Assembly (NCBI GenBank): GCA_910577055.1
Contig: CAJTKX010000004.1
Location: forward strand, 1-64,000
Source: an uncultured Christensenella sp.
GTDB taxonomy: Bacteria > Bacillota > Clostridia > Christensenellales > Borkfalkiaceae
Direction: 5' to 3'
DNA: 64,000 nucleotides
Shown here: one piece after another, positions 42,261 through 50,389 of the stretch
Position numbering within the stretch: position 1 is the stretch's first letter
Layout of the letters: the number at the start of each line of letters is the position of its first letter
Program-made: the position numbers and the translations under genes
Notes under the pieces: model-generated
Database searches by the model: none
The model's input: the letters and a program-made list of their open reading frames with translations, nothing else
What the model was told of the DNA's origin: nothing

Positions 42261-43376
42261 ATGACGGGTATTTATGTGCATATTCCGTTTTGTAAGTCCA
42301 AGTGCAGATACTGCGATTTTGCCTCTTTCCCCGATAAGCTTTGCTTTGCAGAAAGCTATATGGCGTGCGTTTACCGCGAAATGGCTATGCGTAGCGAGGA
42401 GCTTAAAGGCTATAAATTCGATACGCTTTACATCGGCGGCGGAACACCGTCCGTTGTCGATGAAAACTATATCGCTATGCTTGTTGCGGCGGCAAGGAAG
42501 AATTTCAACATTGCGGCGGACGCCGAAATTACCATTGAAATGAACCCCGGCACCGTCAGCGCGAAGAAGATTGAAACTTATTTAAAGTGCGGTATAAACC
42601 GATTTTCCGTCGGGTTGCAAACTGCCATAGACAGACAGCTTGTAGAGCTTGGAAGGGTACACAGTTTAAATGATTTTTTACTTTGCGCTAAGCTTTTGAA
42701 AGGCAAAAATTTCAGCGCGGACGTTATGATAGGGCTTGCCAATCAGACGGTTGCCGATATTGAAAAAACTATCGAAACTGCGGCATATTCGGGGGCTAAA
42801 CACATTTCAATGTATGCGCTGTCGCCCGAGGACGGCACCCCTATATACACCGATTATTTGAACGGCGAGCTGCCCGACGGCGACGAGGTCGCCGAAATGT
42901 ATGCGGCTGGGGTAAAGAAATTACAAGAACTCGGATATAATAGGTATGAAGTTTCCAACTTTTGCAAAGAGGGTTTTGAAAGCCGCCACAACCTAAATTA
43001 TTGGCGGCGGGGCGATTATATCGGTTTCGGCGTTGCCGCCTCGTCATGCGTGAACAATATTCGGTTTACCAATACATTCGATTTGGACGAATATTTCAAG
43101 TGTATACTTTCAAATCACCTTGCCGTAAAGGATAGGGAAGAGGTCGATTTGGCGGGGCAAGAAGAGGAATTCATTATGCTTGCGCTTCGTACGTCGCGCG
43201 GGATAAACTTAAACGAATATAAGCGGATTTTTAATAAAAATTTTCTTGAAGAATACGCCGCCGCAATTCAAAAGGTGGGCGCATATGTTGAAGTTAACGG
43301 CGATTTTTTAAAAATTAAGGACGAAAACTTGTTTATTCAAAACAGTGTTATAGTGGAGTTTTTAAGAACGAAATAA
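42261..43376 (+). CDS. hemW: Radical SAM heme chaperone HemW
   Basis: 371 residues. The radical SAM cluster motif is C11-KSK-C15-RY-C18, followed by LYIGGGTPSVV, ITIEMNPGT, NRFSVGLQTA and HISMYALSPEDGTPIYTDY. The C-terminal part has NYWRRGDYIGFGVAASS. Lacks the extra Cys of true coproporphyrinogen oxidase HemN, so it is a HemW heme chaperone. Next to lepA, as in Bacillus. Confidence 0.93.
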   Translation: MTGIYVHIPFCKSKCRYCDFASFPDKLCFAESYMACVYREMAMRSEELKGYKFDTLYIGGGTPSVVDENYIAMLVAAARKNFNIAADAEITIEMNPGTVSAKKIETYLKCGINRFSVGLQTAIDRQLVELGRVHSLNDFLLCAKLLKGKNFSADVMIGLANQTVADIEKTIETAAYSGAKHISMYALSPEDGTPIYTDYLNGELPDGDEVAEMYAAGVKKLQELGYNRYEVSNFCKEGFESRHNLNYWRRGDYIGFGVAASSCVNNIRFTNTFDLDEYFKCILSNHLAVKDREEVDLAGQEEEFIMLALRTSRGINLNEYKRIFNKNFLEEYAAAIQKVGAYVEVNGDFLKIKDENLFIQNSVIVEFLRTK

Positions 43377-43380
43377 ATTA

Positions 43381-43414
43381 AGCGGGCGGGGCATTTTTGC
43401 CCCGCCCGCTTTTT
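43381..43414 (+). terminator. Terminator between hemW and a convergent lipoprotein gene
   Basis: 12-bp stem AGCGGGCGGGGC / GCCCCGCCCGCT, then four Ts and AATCG. Confidence 0.92.
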
Positions 43415-43420
43415 AATCGT

Positions 43421-44077
43421 TTAACCTTGTATTTCCTTTTTGGCAATGACCTTGCCGCGCTCGCCGTCGATTAAAAAAGCGGTAATCTTTTTTTCTTTAT
43501 CGCACACGCCGACGTAGTAATAACAGCCCTCGTCGTACAAAAGCCTGACTAAAATTTCTCCGTCGAACAACCCGTTTTGCGTAAGCCCGTCAAACAGCTC
43601 GCTTGCGTAGTCTACTACGCATAAAACCGCTTGTTCGCAGCTCATAACTCCGTCGTGCCTAACCGAGAGCGCCGTGTAGGTCGTTTCGTTTCCGTCGGCG
43701 GTCAAGGTTACTTCTACGCTGCTTTTTTCAAAAGCCGCCGCAGAAAATGATAGAGTATACTGTCGCGTAACGGCTTGATAGTTCATTTCGCCGCCTAACC
43801 CTTCGACGCCGATAGTAAGCTCTTGCGGGTTTTTTTCAAGGGTGACGAAAGTTTCAATAATTTCGCACACTTCGCCCTTGTATCCGTCCGCGGAGAACGG
43901 CTGTTCCTTTTTAACGCACTGAATTTTAATTTCGGTCGTATCGTCCCGATATAGGAATACGTTCGAACGGTTTTCTGAAATGTAATCGAGATAATTTACT
44001 TGGCGCGAACACGCGGTAAAGGCGCAAACTGCGCAAAGCGCGGCTATTAAGCCGACAAAAAACGGTGTTTTCTTCAT
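43421..44077 (-). CDS. Hypothetical lipoprotein
   Basis: 218 residues, not recognised. Signal peptide with lipobox, MKKTPFFVGLIAALCAVCAF then TAC. The mature part is beta-rich with no catalytic motif. The C-terminal third (LLYDEGCYYYVGVCDKEKKI) looks like a PepSY-like or NTF2-like fold. It is transcribed alone, divergent from the next gene. A -10 TATACT five bases before the ATG hints at another short leader. Confidence 0.78.
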   Translation of the reverse strand: MKKTPFFVGLIAALCAVCAFTACSRQVNYLDYISENRSNVFLYRDDTTEIKIQCVKKEQPFSADGYKGEVCEIIETFVTLEKNPQELTIGVEGLGGEMNYQAVTRQYTLSFSAAAFEKSSVEVTLTADGNETTYTALSVRHDGVMSCEQAVLCVVDYASELFDGLTQNGLFDGEILVRLLYDEGCYYYVGVCDKEKKITAFLIDGERGKVIAKKEIQG

Positions 44078-44133
44078 ATTAAAGTATATATTTTTTACAA
44101 GCTTTGTATGATTAAATTTTAAATTTCAAACAG

Positions 44134-44162
44134 TTGCTTTTTTTAACACGCTATGATAAAAT
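44134..44162 (+). promoter_or_regulatory. Promoter of the 44195 gene and guaB
   Basis: TTGCTT (44134-44139), 17-base spacer, extended -10 TGA-TAAAAT (44157-44162). Confidence 0.65.
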
Positions 44163-44194
44163 AGATAAAATAATTTTTTAGACCCAAAAGAAAA

Positions 44195-44815
44195 ATGTTT
44201 AAGGTAATTTTAAAAACTGCTATAAAAACCATATTCGTGGTGGCGGTTCTTGCGCTTGTCGCGTTTGCCATAGCAAGCCTCGGCTTTCCGTCAAGTATGG
44301 CGGACTTTTGCGAAAAGTCGGGTAACTACTCGTTGGCAACGGGCTACGCGTCGCTCAGTTATACCTATTCGGGCGACGTTAATGATTTAAACCGCTGCTT
44401 TTTAGACAGCGTTTACGCCGAAAACGATAACAATATTGTTAAATTCGGAGAAAAGCTTATTTCCGACGAAAAGTTTGCCGAGGTTTGCGAAAACAACAGT
44501 AAAACTTATATCACCTCAAACGGCACAAAAATAGAAGTAGACTACAAGCAATACGTCAACGGCAACGTTGCGTTGGCAAAATACAGAAAAGGCAACAAAG
44601 AGGAAGCGTTAAGCGTGGCAACCGCCGCAATGGACGGTGTGGCGGGGTTCCCCGTAAACAACGCGTTGGCAGTTCTTTCCTTGCAAGTTATACAAAGCGG
44701 AGACAAGGATACGGCGGACAAGCTTCTTACCGAGATTGATAAGCACCAAGACTTAGAAAGCGAATATTACACCGCTTTAAAAAACGAATTGACAAAGGTT
44801 GGAGGAGAAGAGTAA
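44195..44815 (+). CDS. Hypothetical membrane-anchored protein
   Basis: 206 residues, not recognised. One N-terminal membrane segment (about 8-29, IKTIFVVAVLALVAFAIAS) and a helical outer domain resembling two or three TPR-like pairs (ALAKYRKGNKEEALSVATAA, QSGDKDTADKLLTEIDKH). The start is not supported by a clear ribosome site. The stop overlaps the guaB start by one base, so it is co-transcribed with guaB. Confidence 0.75.
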   Translation: MFKVILKTAIKTIFVVAVLALVAFAIASLGFPSSMADFCEKSGNYSLATGYASLSYTYSGDVNDLNRCFLDSVYAENDNNIVKFGEKLISDEKFAEVCENNSKTYITSNGTKIEVDYKQYVNGNVALAKYRKGNKEEALSVATAAMDGVAGFPVNNALAVLSLQVIQSGDKDTADKLLTEIDKHQDLESEYYTALKNELTKVGGEE

Positions 44816-46269
44816 TGAACAAAATCGTAAAAGAGGCTTTAACTTTCGACGACGTGTTATTGATTCCCGCCGCATCGGACGTTTTGCCCTCGACGGTAGA
44901 CTTGAAAACTACGCTTTGCAAGGGAATTAACTTAAATATCCCTTTGATGAGCGCGGCTATGGATACCGTTACCGAAAGCAAGCTTGCAATCGCAATGGCG
45001 CGTGAAGGCGGCATCGGCATTATTCATAAAAATATGTCCATAGAAGAGCAAGCGGCGCAAGTGGATAAGGTTAAACGTAGCGAGCACGGCGTAATAACCG
45101 ACCCGTTCCACCTCTCGCCCGAGCAGCCCGTTTCGGCTGCTTGCGAACTTATGGCTAAATACAAAATAAGCGGCGTGCCCATTACCAAAGACGGAAAATT
45201 GGTCGGCATTTTGACAAACCGCGATTTGCGCTTCGAAACCAACTTCTCGCAACCGATAGCGGACGTTATGACCAAGGAAAGATTGGTTACCGCTCCCGAG
45301 GGTACCTCGTTGGAGGACGCGGCTAAAATTCTTGGCAAGCACAGAATAGAAAAACTCCCCATAGTAGACAAGCAAGGCAAGTTGAAGGGGCTTATCACGA
45401 TAAAGGATATAGAAAAGTCCATTCAATACCCCAACAGCGCGCGCGATAAGAACGGCAGACTTCTTGCGGGCGCGGCAATAGGCGCTTCGGCAGACGTTTT
45501 GGAAAGAGTTGCCGAGCTTGTTAAATCAAAAGTGGATATAGTTGTTTTAGACAGCGCGCACGGACATTCCATTGGTATAGTCAAGGCTGTCGAAAAGGTT
45601 AAAAAAGCTTTCCCCGACTTGCCCCTTGTTGCGGGTAACGTTGTTACGGCGGAAGCTACGCGCGATTTGATGAGCGCGGGCGCGGACGTGGTTAAAGTCG
45701 GCATAGGTCCCGGCTCGATTTGTACGACGCGTATCGTTGCCGGCATAGGTATGCCTCAGCTTACGGCGGTTATGGACTGCGCGGAGCAAGCCGACAAAAT
45801 GGGCAAACGCGTAATTGCGGACGGCGGCATAAAGTACTCGGGCGATATCGTAAAGGCGCTTGCCGCGGGTGGTAGCGCGGTTATGATAGGCTCGCTGTTT
45901 GCTGGCACGGCCGAGTCCCCCGGCGAGCTTGAAATTTATCAAGGCAGAAGCTTCAAGTCCTACCGCGGAATGGGCTCCCTTCCCGCGATGGCCAAGGGCA
46001 GCAAGGACAGATACTTCCAATCGGATGCGAAAAAATTCGTTCCCGAGGGCGTTGAAGGGCGCGTGCCTTACCGCGGTCAGCTTGCGGAAATTATTTTCCA
46101 ACTTCTCGGCGGACTTCGCGCGGGTATGGGCTACACGGGTTGCGGCACTATCGAAGAGCTGAGAAAGAACGCCAAATTCGTCAAGATGACGGCGGCTTCC
46201 CTTGCGGAAAGTCACCCGCACGACATTTCCATTACCAAGGAAGCACCCAACTATTCACCCAAAGGTTAA
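44815..46269 (+). CDS. guaB: Inosine-5'-monophosphate dehydrogenase
   Basis: 484 residues. First committed enzyme of GMP synthesis. Catalytic domain with EALTFDDVLLIPAASDVLPS and the active-site loop GPGSICTTRIV (Cys303). Two CBS domains lie at about 95-210 (LVGILTNRDLRF and GLITIKDIEK). Full length, GGAGGAGAAGAG upstream. guaA follows. Confidence 0.97.
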   Translation: MNKIVKEALTFDDVLLIPAASDVLPSTVDLKTTLCKGINLNIPLMSAAMDTVTESKLAIAMAREGGIGIIHKNMSIEEQAAQVDKVKRSEHGVITDPFHLSPEQPVSAACELMAKYKISGVPITKDGKLVGILTNRDLRFETNFSQPIADVMTKERLVTAPEGTSLEDAAKILGKHRIEKLPIVDKQGKLKGLITIKDIEKSIQYPNSARDKNGRLLAGAAIGASADVLERVAELVKSKVDIVVLDSAHGHSIGIVKAVEKVKKAFPDLPLVAGNVVTAEATRDLMSAGADVVKVGIGPGSICTTRIVAGIGMPQLTAVMDCAEQADKMGKRVIADGGIKYSGDIVKALAAGGSAVMIGSLFAGTAESPGELEIYQGRSFKSYRGMGSLPAMAKGSKDRYFQSDAKKFVPEGVEGRVPYRGQLAEIIFQLLGGLRAGMGYTGCGTIEELRKNAKFVKMTAASLAESHPHDISITKEAPNYSPKG

Positions 46270-46274
46270 AATAA

Positions 46275-46298
46275 AAGGCGTAAGTAAGCTTACGCCTT
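46275..46298 (+). terminator. Hairpin between guaB and guaA
   Basis: 10-bp stem AAGGCGTAAG / CTTACGCCTT with four-base loop, no T-run beyond AACTAATT. Attenuator or processing site rather than a full terminator. Confidence 0.5.
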
Positions 46299-46322
46299 AA
46301 CTAATTTGCAAGAGAGGTTTTT

Positions 46323-47864
46323 ATGACGCACCAAAAGGTTTTAGTTCTTGATTTCGGCGGACAGTACAACCAACTGATTGCGCGCAGAGTGCGCGAGCAT
46401 AAAATTTATTGCGAGGTAAAATCGTATAAGACGCCGATTGATGAAATCCGCAAAATGAACCCTAAGGGGATAATATTTACGGGCGGACCCAATTCGGTTT
46501 ATCTTGACGATTCTCCCCGAATGGATAAGGAGATTTTCGAACTCGGCGTGCCTATTTTGGGCATATGCTATGGCGCGCAGTTTATGGTATACGGACTTGG
46601 CGGCAAAATCGAAAAAGCCAACGAAACCGCTGTTGCGGAGTTCGGAAGAACCGACTGCGTATTCGATACGAAATCGCTTTTGTTTAAGGGTTTAAAGAAA
46701 AAGTCGGTAGTTTGGATGAGCCATAACGACCACATCGCAACCTTGCCCGAGGGTTTCCGCGCGGTGGGTCACAGCGACAAGTGCCCTTACAGCGCTATTG
46801 AAAACCCGCAAAAGAAATTTTACGGCACGCAATTTCACCCCGAAGTCAACCACACCGAACAAGGCTTCGATATGCTTGGTAACTTCCTTTACAAAGTTTG
46901 CGGTTGCGTAGGCGATTGGACTATGGAAGAATATGCGCAAACCGCAATCCGCGAAATACGCGAAAAAGTCGGCAACGGCAAGGCTCTGCTTGCATTGTCG
47001 GGCGGGGTGGATAGCTCGGTTGCTTGCAAATTGCTTGCAAAAGCCATAGGCAGTCAGCTTACTTGTATATTCGTCGACCACGGGCTTATGCGCAAAAACG
47101 AGGGCGACGAGGTGGAAGCGGCTTTTGCCGACAGCGGCGTCAACTTCGTGCGCGTAAACGCGGGCGAGAGGTTTTTGGGCAAGTTGAAAGACGTGACCGA
47201 GCCCGAAGCAAAGCGAAAGATTATCGGCGAAGAATTTATCCGCGTGTTCGAGGACGAGGCAAAGAAAATCGGTAAAGTAGATTATCTTGTTCAAGGCACG
47301 ATTTATCCCGACGTGATAGAGTCGGGCGCGGGCGACGCGGCGGTTATAAAATCGCATCACAACGTGGGCGGACTTCCCGATTATGTGGACTTTAAAGAAA
47401 TAATCGAACCCCTTCGTATGTTATTCAAGGACGAGGTTAGGGCGCTTGGAATTGCTTTGGGGCTTGACGAAAAATTGGTATGGCGCCAACCCTTCCCGGG
47501 TCCCGGGCTTGCAATAAGAATTATCGGTGATATCACGCCCGAAAAAATAGCAATTCTTCAAGACGCAGACGCAATCTTCCGTGAAGAAATAGCCAAAGCG
47601 CATCTTGACCGCGACATAAACCAATATTTTGCGGTGCTTACCAATATGCGCTCAGTAGGCGTTATGGGCGACGGCAGAACTTACGACTATACGCTTGCGC
47701 TTCGCGGCGTAACGACTTCCGACTTTATGACGGCGGACTTCTCGCGTATTCCTTACGACGTTTTGGAAACGGTGTCCGTGCGCATAGTTAACGAGGTAAA
47801 GCATATTAACCGCATAGTTTACGACATAACTTCCAAACCCCCCGCAACAATCGAGTGGGAGTAA
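46323..47864 (+). CDS. guaA: GMP synthase (glutamine-hydrolysing)
   Basis: 513 residues. The class I glutamine amidotransferase domain (1-190) has the nucleophile Cys82 in LGICYGAQFM and FHPEV later. The ATP-pyrophosphatase domain has LALSGGVDSSVACKLL, and the C-terminal dimerisation domain ends PPATIEWE. Full length; converts XMP to GMP after guaB. Confidence 0.97.
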   Translation: MTHQKVLVLDFGGQYNQLIARRVREHKIYCEVKSYKTPIDEIRKMNPKGIIFTGGPNSVYLDDSPRMDKEIFELGVPILGICYGAQFMVYGLGGKIEKANETAVAEFGRTDCVFDTKSLLFKGLKKKSVVWMSHNDHIATLPEGFRAVGHSDKCPYSAIENPQKKFYGTQFHPEVNHTEQGFDMLGNFLYKVCGCVGDWTMEEYAQTAIREIREKVGNGKALLALSGGVDSSVACKLLAKAIGSQLTCIFVDHGLMRKNEGDEVEAAFADSGVNFVRVNAGERFLGKLKDVTEPEAKRKIIGEEFIRVFEDEAKKIGKVDYLVQGTIYPDVIESGAGDAAVIKSHHNVGGLPDYVDFKEIIEPLRMLFKDEVRALGIALGLDEKLVWRQPFPGPGLAIRIIGDITPEKIAILQDADAIFREEIAKAHLDRDINQYFAVLTNMRSVGVMGDGRTYDYTLALRGVTTSDFMTADFSRIPYDVLETVSVRIVNEVKHINRIVYDITSKPPATIEWE

Positions 47865-47912
47865 AACGGCTCGCAAAATATGGGTTATTTCAAGCATATA
47901 TAGGGGGTAACC

Positions 47913-48122
47913 GTGGATATTAAGTTCAATACCGGTGAGGGAATATTCTCCGTAAGGGTTAGGGCGCTGATTATAAACGGTAATAAACTCCTTGCTATGC
48001 ACGACTAAAACGCGCCGTATTATTATTTGGTTGGCGATAAAGTCGAAGTGGGCGAAACGGCGGAGGACGCGGGTTTAAGAGAAGTTAAAATTTATCGTAG
48101 AGCGCGAAGAATTTTAATTTGA
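47913..48122 (+). pseudogene. Broken Nudix hydrolase gene
   Basis: A GTG with GGGGG upstream opens a frame reading VDIKFNTGEGIFSVRVRALI and INGNKLLAMHD, then an in-frame TAA (48006-48008). The same frame continues with PYYYLVGDKVEVGETAEDAG and LREVK, a recognisable Nudix box with the first Gly changed (GG to GD) and without its EE pair. At 48091 the next frame reads FIVEREEF then a stop, matching the family segment that normally lies about a dozen residues later. So there is one stop codon plus an internal deletion with frame change. The remnant is about half the usual length. Confidence 0.85.
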
Positions 48123-48174
48123 CTTTTTAATTAAAAAAAGTTAAAATATCATTACAATTTAATTAAAATACGAT

Positions 48175-48247
48175 GACACAAGTGGCGGGCTAAACCCCGC
48201 GTAAATCTGATTACGGAACGGTAAAAAGATTGCACTTGTGTCTTTTT
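48175..48247 (+). ncRNA. Structured leader, candidate guanidine-IV (mepA) riboswitch
   Basis: The RNA starts GACACAAGTG and its 3' side is CACTTGTGTC followed by seven Ts, a perfect 10-bp closing stem that is also a terminator. Inside are two hairpins: GCGGG-CUAAAC-CCCGC (48185-48200) and AAUC-UGA-UUAC-GGAACG-GUAA-AAA-GAUU (48204-48231). A promoter TTAAAA-17-TAAAAT (48141-48169) would start it at about 48175. GGAGGT for the MepA-like MATE gene follows directly. Guanidine-IV riboswitches are transcriptional on-switches before mepA-type MATE genes in Clostridia. The structure is seen; the class name is inferred. Confidence 0.6.
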
Positions 48248-48268
48248 TTGCGCAAAAAAGGAGGTTCT

Positions 48269-50296
48269 ATGGAAGAAAAATTAACAATCGATAACAAGGA
48301 GGAGCAAAGCAACCGCTATTTGGGTACCGAAAAAATCTTTAAGCTTATGCTTAAATTTTCGTTGCCTTGCGTTCTGTCGCTTGTCGTAAGCGCGCTTTAC
48401 AATATCGTAGACCAAATATTTATCGGCAATAGCGAGCTTTCTGCGCTCGGCAACGCGGCAACGGGTATAGTTTTCCCCATTTTCATAATTGCACAAGCGT
48501 TCGCGTGGTGGTTCGGCGACGGGTGCGCCGCTTATCTGAACATTTGCCAAGGCCGCAAAAATTCGCAAAACGCGCACAAGGCGATAGGGACGGGTATTCT
48601 TTTTACTATTCTTGCAAGCGTTGTTTTAATGGCGATTTTCTACCCGCTGCAAACGCCTATTTTAACGCTTTTCGGCGCGTCTGAAAATTCGTTGCCCCTT
48701 GCAATTGAGTACTTCAATATAATTTTAGGCTTTTTCCCCGTATTTATGGTTATGAATATGCTTAACGCGGTAGTTCGTGCCGACGGCAGCCCCGCATGGT
48801 CGATGATATCGATGCTTGCCGGCGCTATTACCAATATAGTGTTGGACGCGGTGTTCATAATCGGCTTAAAAATGGGTATGTCGGGCGCGGCTTGGGCAAC
48901 CGTAATAGGTCAAGTCGTTTCGTTCGTAATAAGCCTTATATACTTTATTCTTAAAACAAAAACGTTCAAGCTTACTCTGCAAAGTTTCAAACCCGATTTA
49001 AAAGAGTTTTCTCACGCGATGAAGCTCGGAATGTCCTCGTTCATTACTCAAATGACGATAGTTCTTATTTCCGTCGTCTGCAATGCGATGCTCGTTAAAT
49101 ACGGCGCAATGTCGGATTATTTGGTCGATATCCCTATTTCGATTATCGCTATTGAAAGTAAAGTCTTTACCGTTGTAGTCAATATCGTCGTCGGCGTTGT
49201 TTTAGGGTGTCAGCCCATTATCGGTTACAATATCGGCGCAAAAAACTACAAAAGGGTCAAACAGCTGTATTTTTCGACTTTGCTTTGCACGGTCGTAATC
49301 TGTCTGCTGTTCACAATACTTTTCGAGGCCGCGCCCGACGCCGTCGTAGGTATCTTCGGCGAGCCAACCAACCCCGAAATCAACCCCGAAAAATATTGGG
49401 AGTTCGGCAGAAAGGTATTCCGCATATTCCTTATGCTCGTCACCTTCACTTGCACTATAAAAATGACCTCGATATTCTTCCAAGCTGCGGGTAAGCCCGT
49501 GTTCGCAATCGCGGCGTCACTTATAAGAGATATCGTTTGTTTTGTTCCGCTTATCTGTATTCTGCCTATATTCTACGGAATAGAGGGTATTCTTTGGGCA
49601 TCGCCCGCGGCGGACGTAGTGGCTATGATTGTTGCCGCCATTCTTACGATAATATTCTTGAAATCGCTGAAATCCGATAAGTCTGCGACGAAGGAAGAGA
49701 GCGAGGAAGCTGTGTTGAAGCCCTCGGTTCCCGGCGTTATAGTCACTATTGGCAGAGAGCACGGTTCACTCGGCAAGCAGATAGGCAAGGTCGTTGCGGA
49801 AAAGCTTAATATTCCGTTCTATTATAAAGAAACGGCAGCCCTTGCCGCACAAGAAAGCGGACTCGATAAGGAATTTATCTCCGGCTTGAACGCAAATTCC
49901 AACTTCTTATACGATTTATATTTAAGCTGTGAGCCCGTTCGGCAAGCCGTTACCGCGCAAGATAAGATAATAAAGAAAATTGCTGACAACGGCAGCTGCG
50001 TAATCGTCGGCAGGGCCGCGGACTATGTTTTAAAAGATTACGCTAACGTAGTCAAAGTGTTTGTGCACGCTCCCGAAGAGTACCGCATAAAGAAGATTGC
50101 CGAAATGTACGGCGACAGCGAAGAGGACGCTAAAAAGCACATGAAGCGTTCGGACAGCGCAAGAGCTGCGTATTACAAAAATATAACGGGTCTTGATTGG
50201 GGTGATGCAACAAACTACAACCTCTCGATAGACAGCGCGGCGGGTGTAGAAGCGTCCGCCGAAATTATCTGCGATTTCGTCAAGCGTAATGGTTAA
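48269..50296 (+). CDS. MepA-like MATE efflux transporter fused to a cytidylate kinase-like domain
   Basis: 675 residues. Residues 1-460 form a MATE multidrug transporter with 12 membrane segments; the start GTEKIFKLMLKFSLPCVLSL with VDQIFIGNSELSALGN is typical of MepA. After a charged linker (about 462-485), residues 488-675 form a cytidylate kinase-like domain: VTIGREHGSLGKQIGKVVAE, a NIPFYYKE segment, SCVIVGRAADYVL and KVFVHAPEEYRIKKIAE. Fusion of an exporter to a nucleotide-kinase-like fold is unusual, and one start with AAAGGAGG serves the whole. The upstream candidate riboswitch suggests guanidine or a related cation as a substrate or signal. The start is ATG 48269; a frame from 48230 runs through the terminator stem. 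Confidence 0.9.
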   Translation: MEEKLTIDNKEEQSNRYLGTEKIFKLMLKFSLPCVLSLVVSALYNIVDQIFIGNSELSALGNAATGIVFPIFIIAQAFAWWFGDGCAAYLNICQGRKNSQNAHKAIGTGILFTILASVVLMAIFYPLQTPILTLFGASENSLPLAIEYFNIILGFFPVFMVMNMLNAVVRADGSPAWSMISMLAGAITNIVLDAVFIIGLKMGMSGAAWATVIGQVVSFVISLIYFILKTKTFKLTLQSFKPDLKEFSHAMKLGMSSFITQMTIVLISVVCNAMLVKYGAMSDYLVDIPISIIAIESKVFTVVVNIVVGVVLGCQPIIGYNIGAKNYKRVKQLYFSTLLCTVVICLLFTILFEAAPDAVVGIFGEPTNPEINPEKYWEFGRKVFRIFLMLVTFTCTIKMTSIFFQAAGKPVFAIAASLIRDIVCFVPLICILPIFYGIEGILWASPAADVVAMIVAAILTIIFLKSLKSDKSATKEESEEAVLKPSVPGVIVTIGREHGSLGKQIGKVVAEKLNIPFYYKETAALAAQESGLDKEFISGLNANSNFLYDLYLSCEPVRQAVTAQDKIIKKIADNGSCVIVGRAADYVLKDYANVVKVFVHAPEEYRIKKIAEMYGDSEEDAKKHMKRSDSARAAYYKNITGLDWGDATNYNLSIDSAAGVEASAEIICDFVKRNG

Positions 50297-50303
50297 ATAT
50301 AAT

Positions 50304-50341
50304 AAAAGCGCCCGAGCCGCTTTCGGCTCGGGCGCTTTTTA
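50304..50341 (+). terminator. Terminator after the MATE-kinase gene
   Basis: Stem AAAGCGCCCGAGCCG / CGGCTCGGGCGCTTT with a CTTT loop and T-run. Confidence 0.94.
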
Positions 50342-50349
50342 TTTTGAAT

Positions 50350-50389
50350 TTGACAGCCTTGAAAAGTTATGTTATACTTAACTTTAATG
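50350..50389 (+). promoter_or_regulatory. Promoter of the HelD-like gene, implying a leaderless mRNA
   Basis: TTGACA (50350-50355), 17-base spacer, extended -10 TGT-TATACT (50373-50378), then eight bases before ATG 50387. An upstream in-frame ATG at 50369 lies at the -10 box and cannot be used. Confidence 0.85.

Noticed and set aside
45547..47360. Long minus-strand frames (224 and 222 codons)
   Set aside because: Antisense to guaB and guaA, which have full family motifs.
47652..48002. 116-codon minus-strand frame over the end of guaA
   Set aside because: Antisense to guaA and to the Nudix remnant, with no promoter or ribosome site.
48175..48247. Hammerhead ribozyme suggested by CUGAU and GAAC near a three-way junction
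   Set aside because: The conserved CUGAUGA...GAAA core is not complete and the closing stem ends in a terminator T-run.
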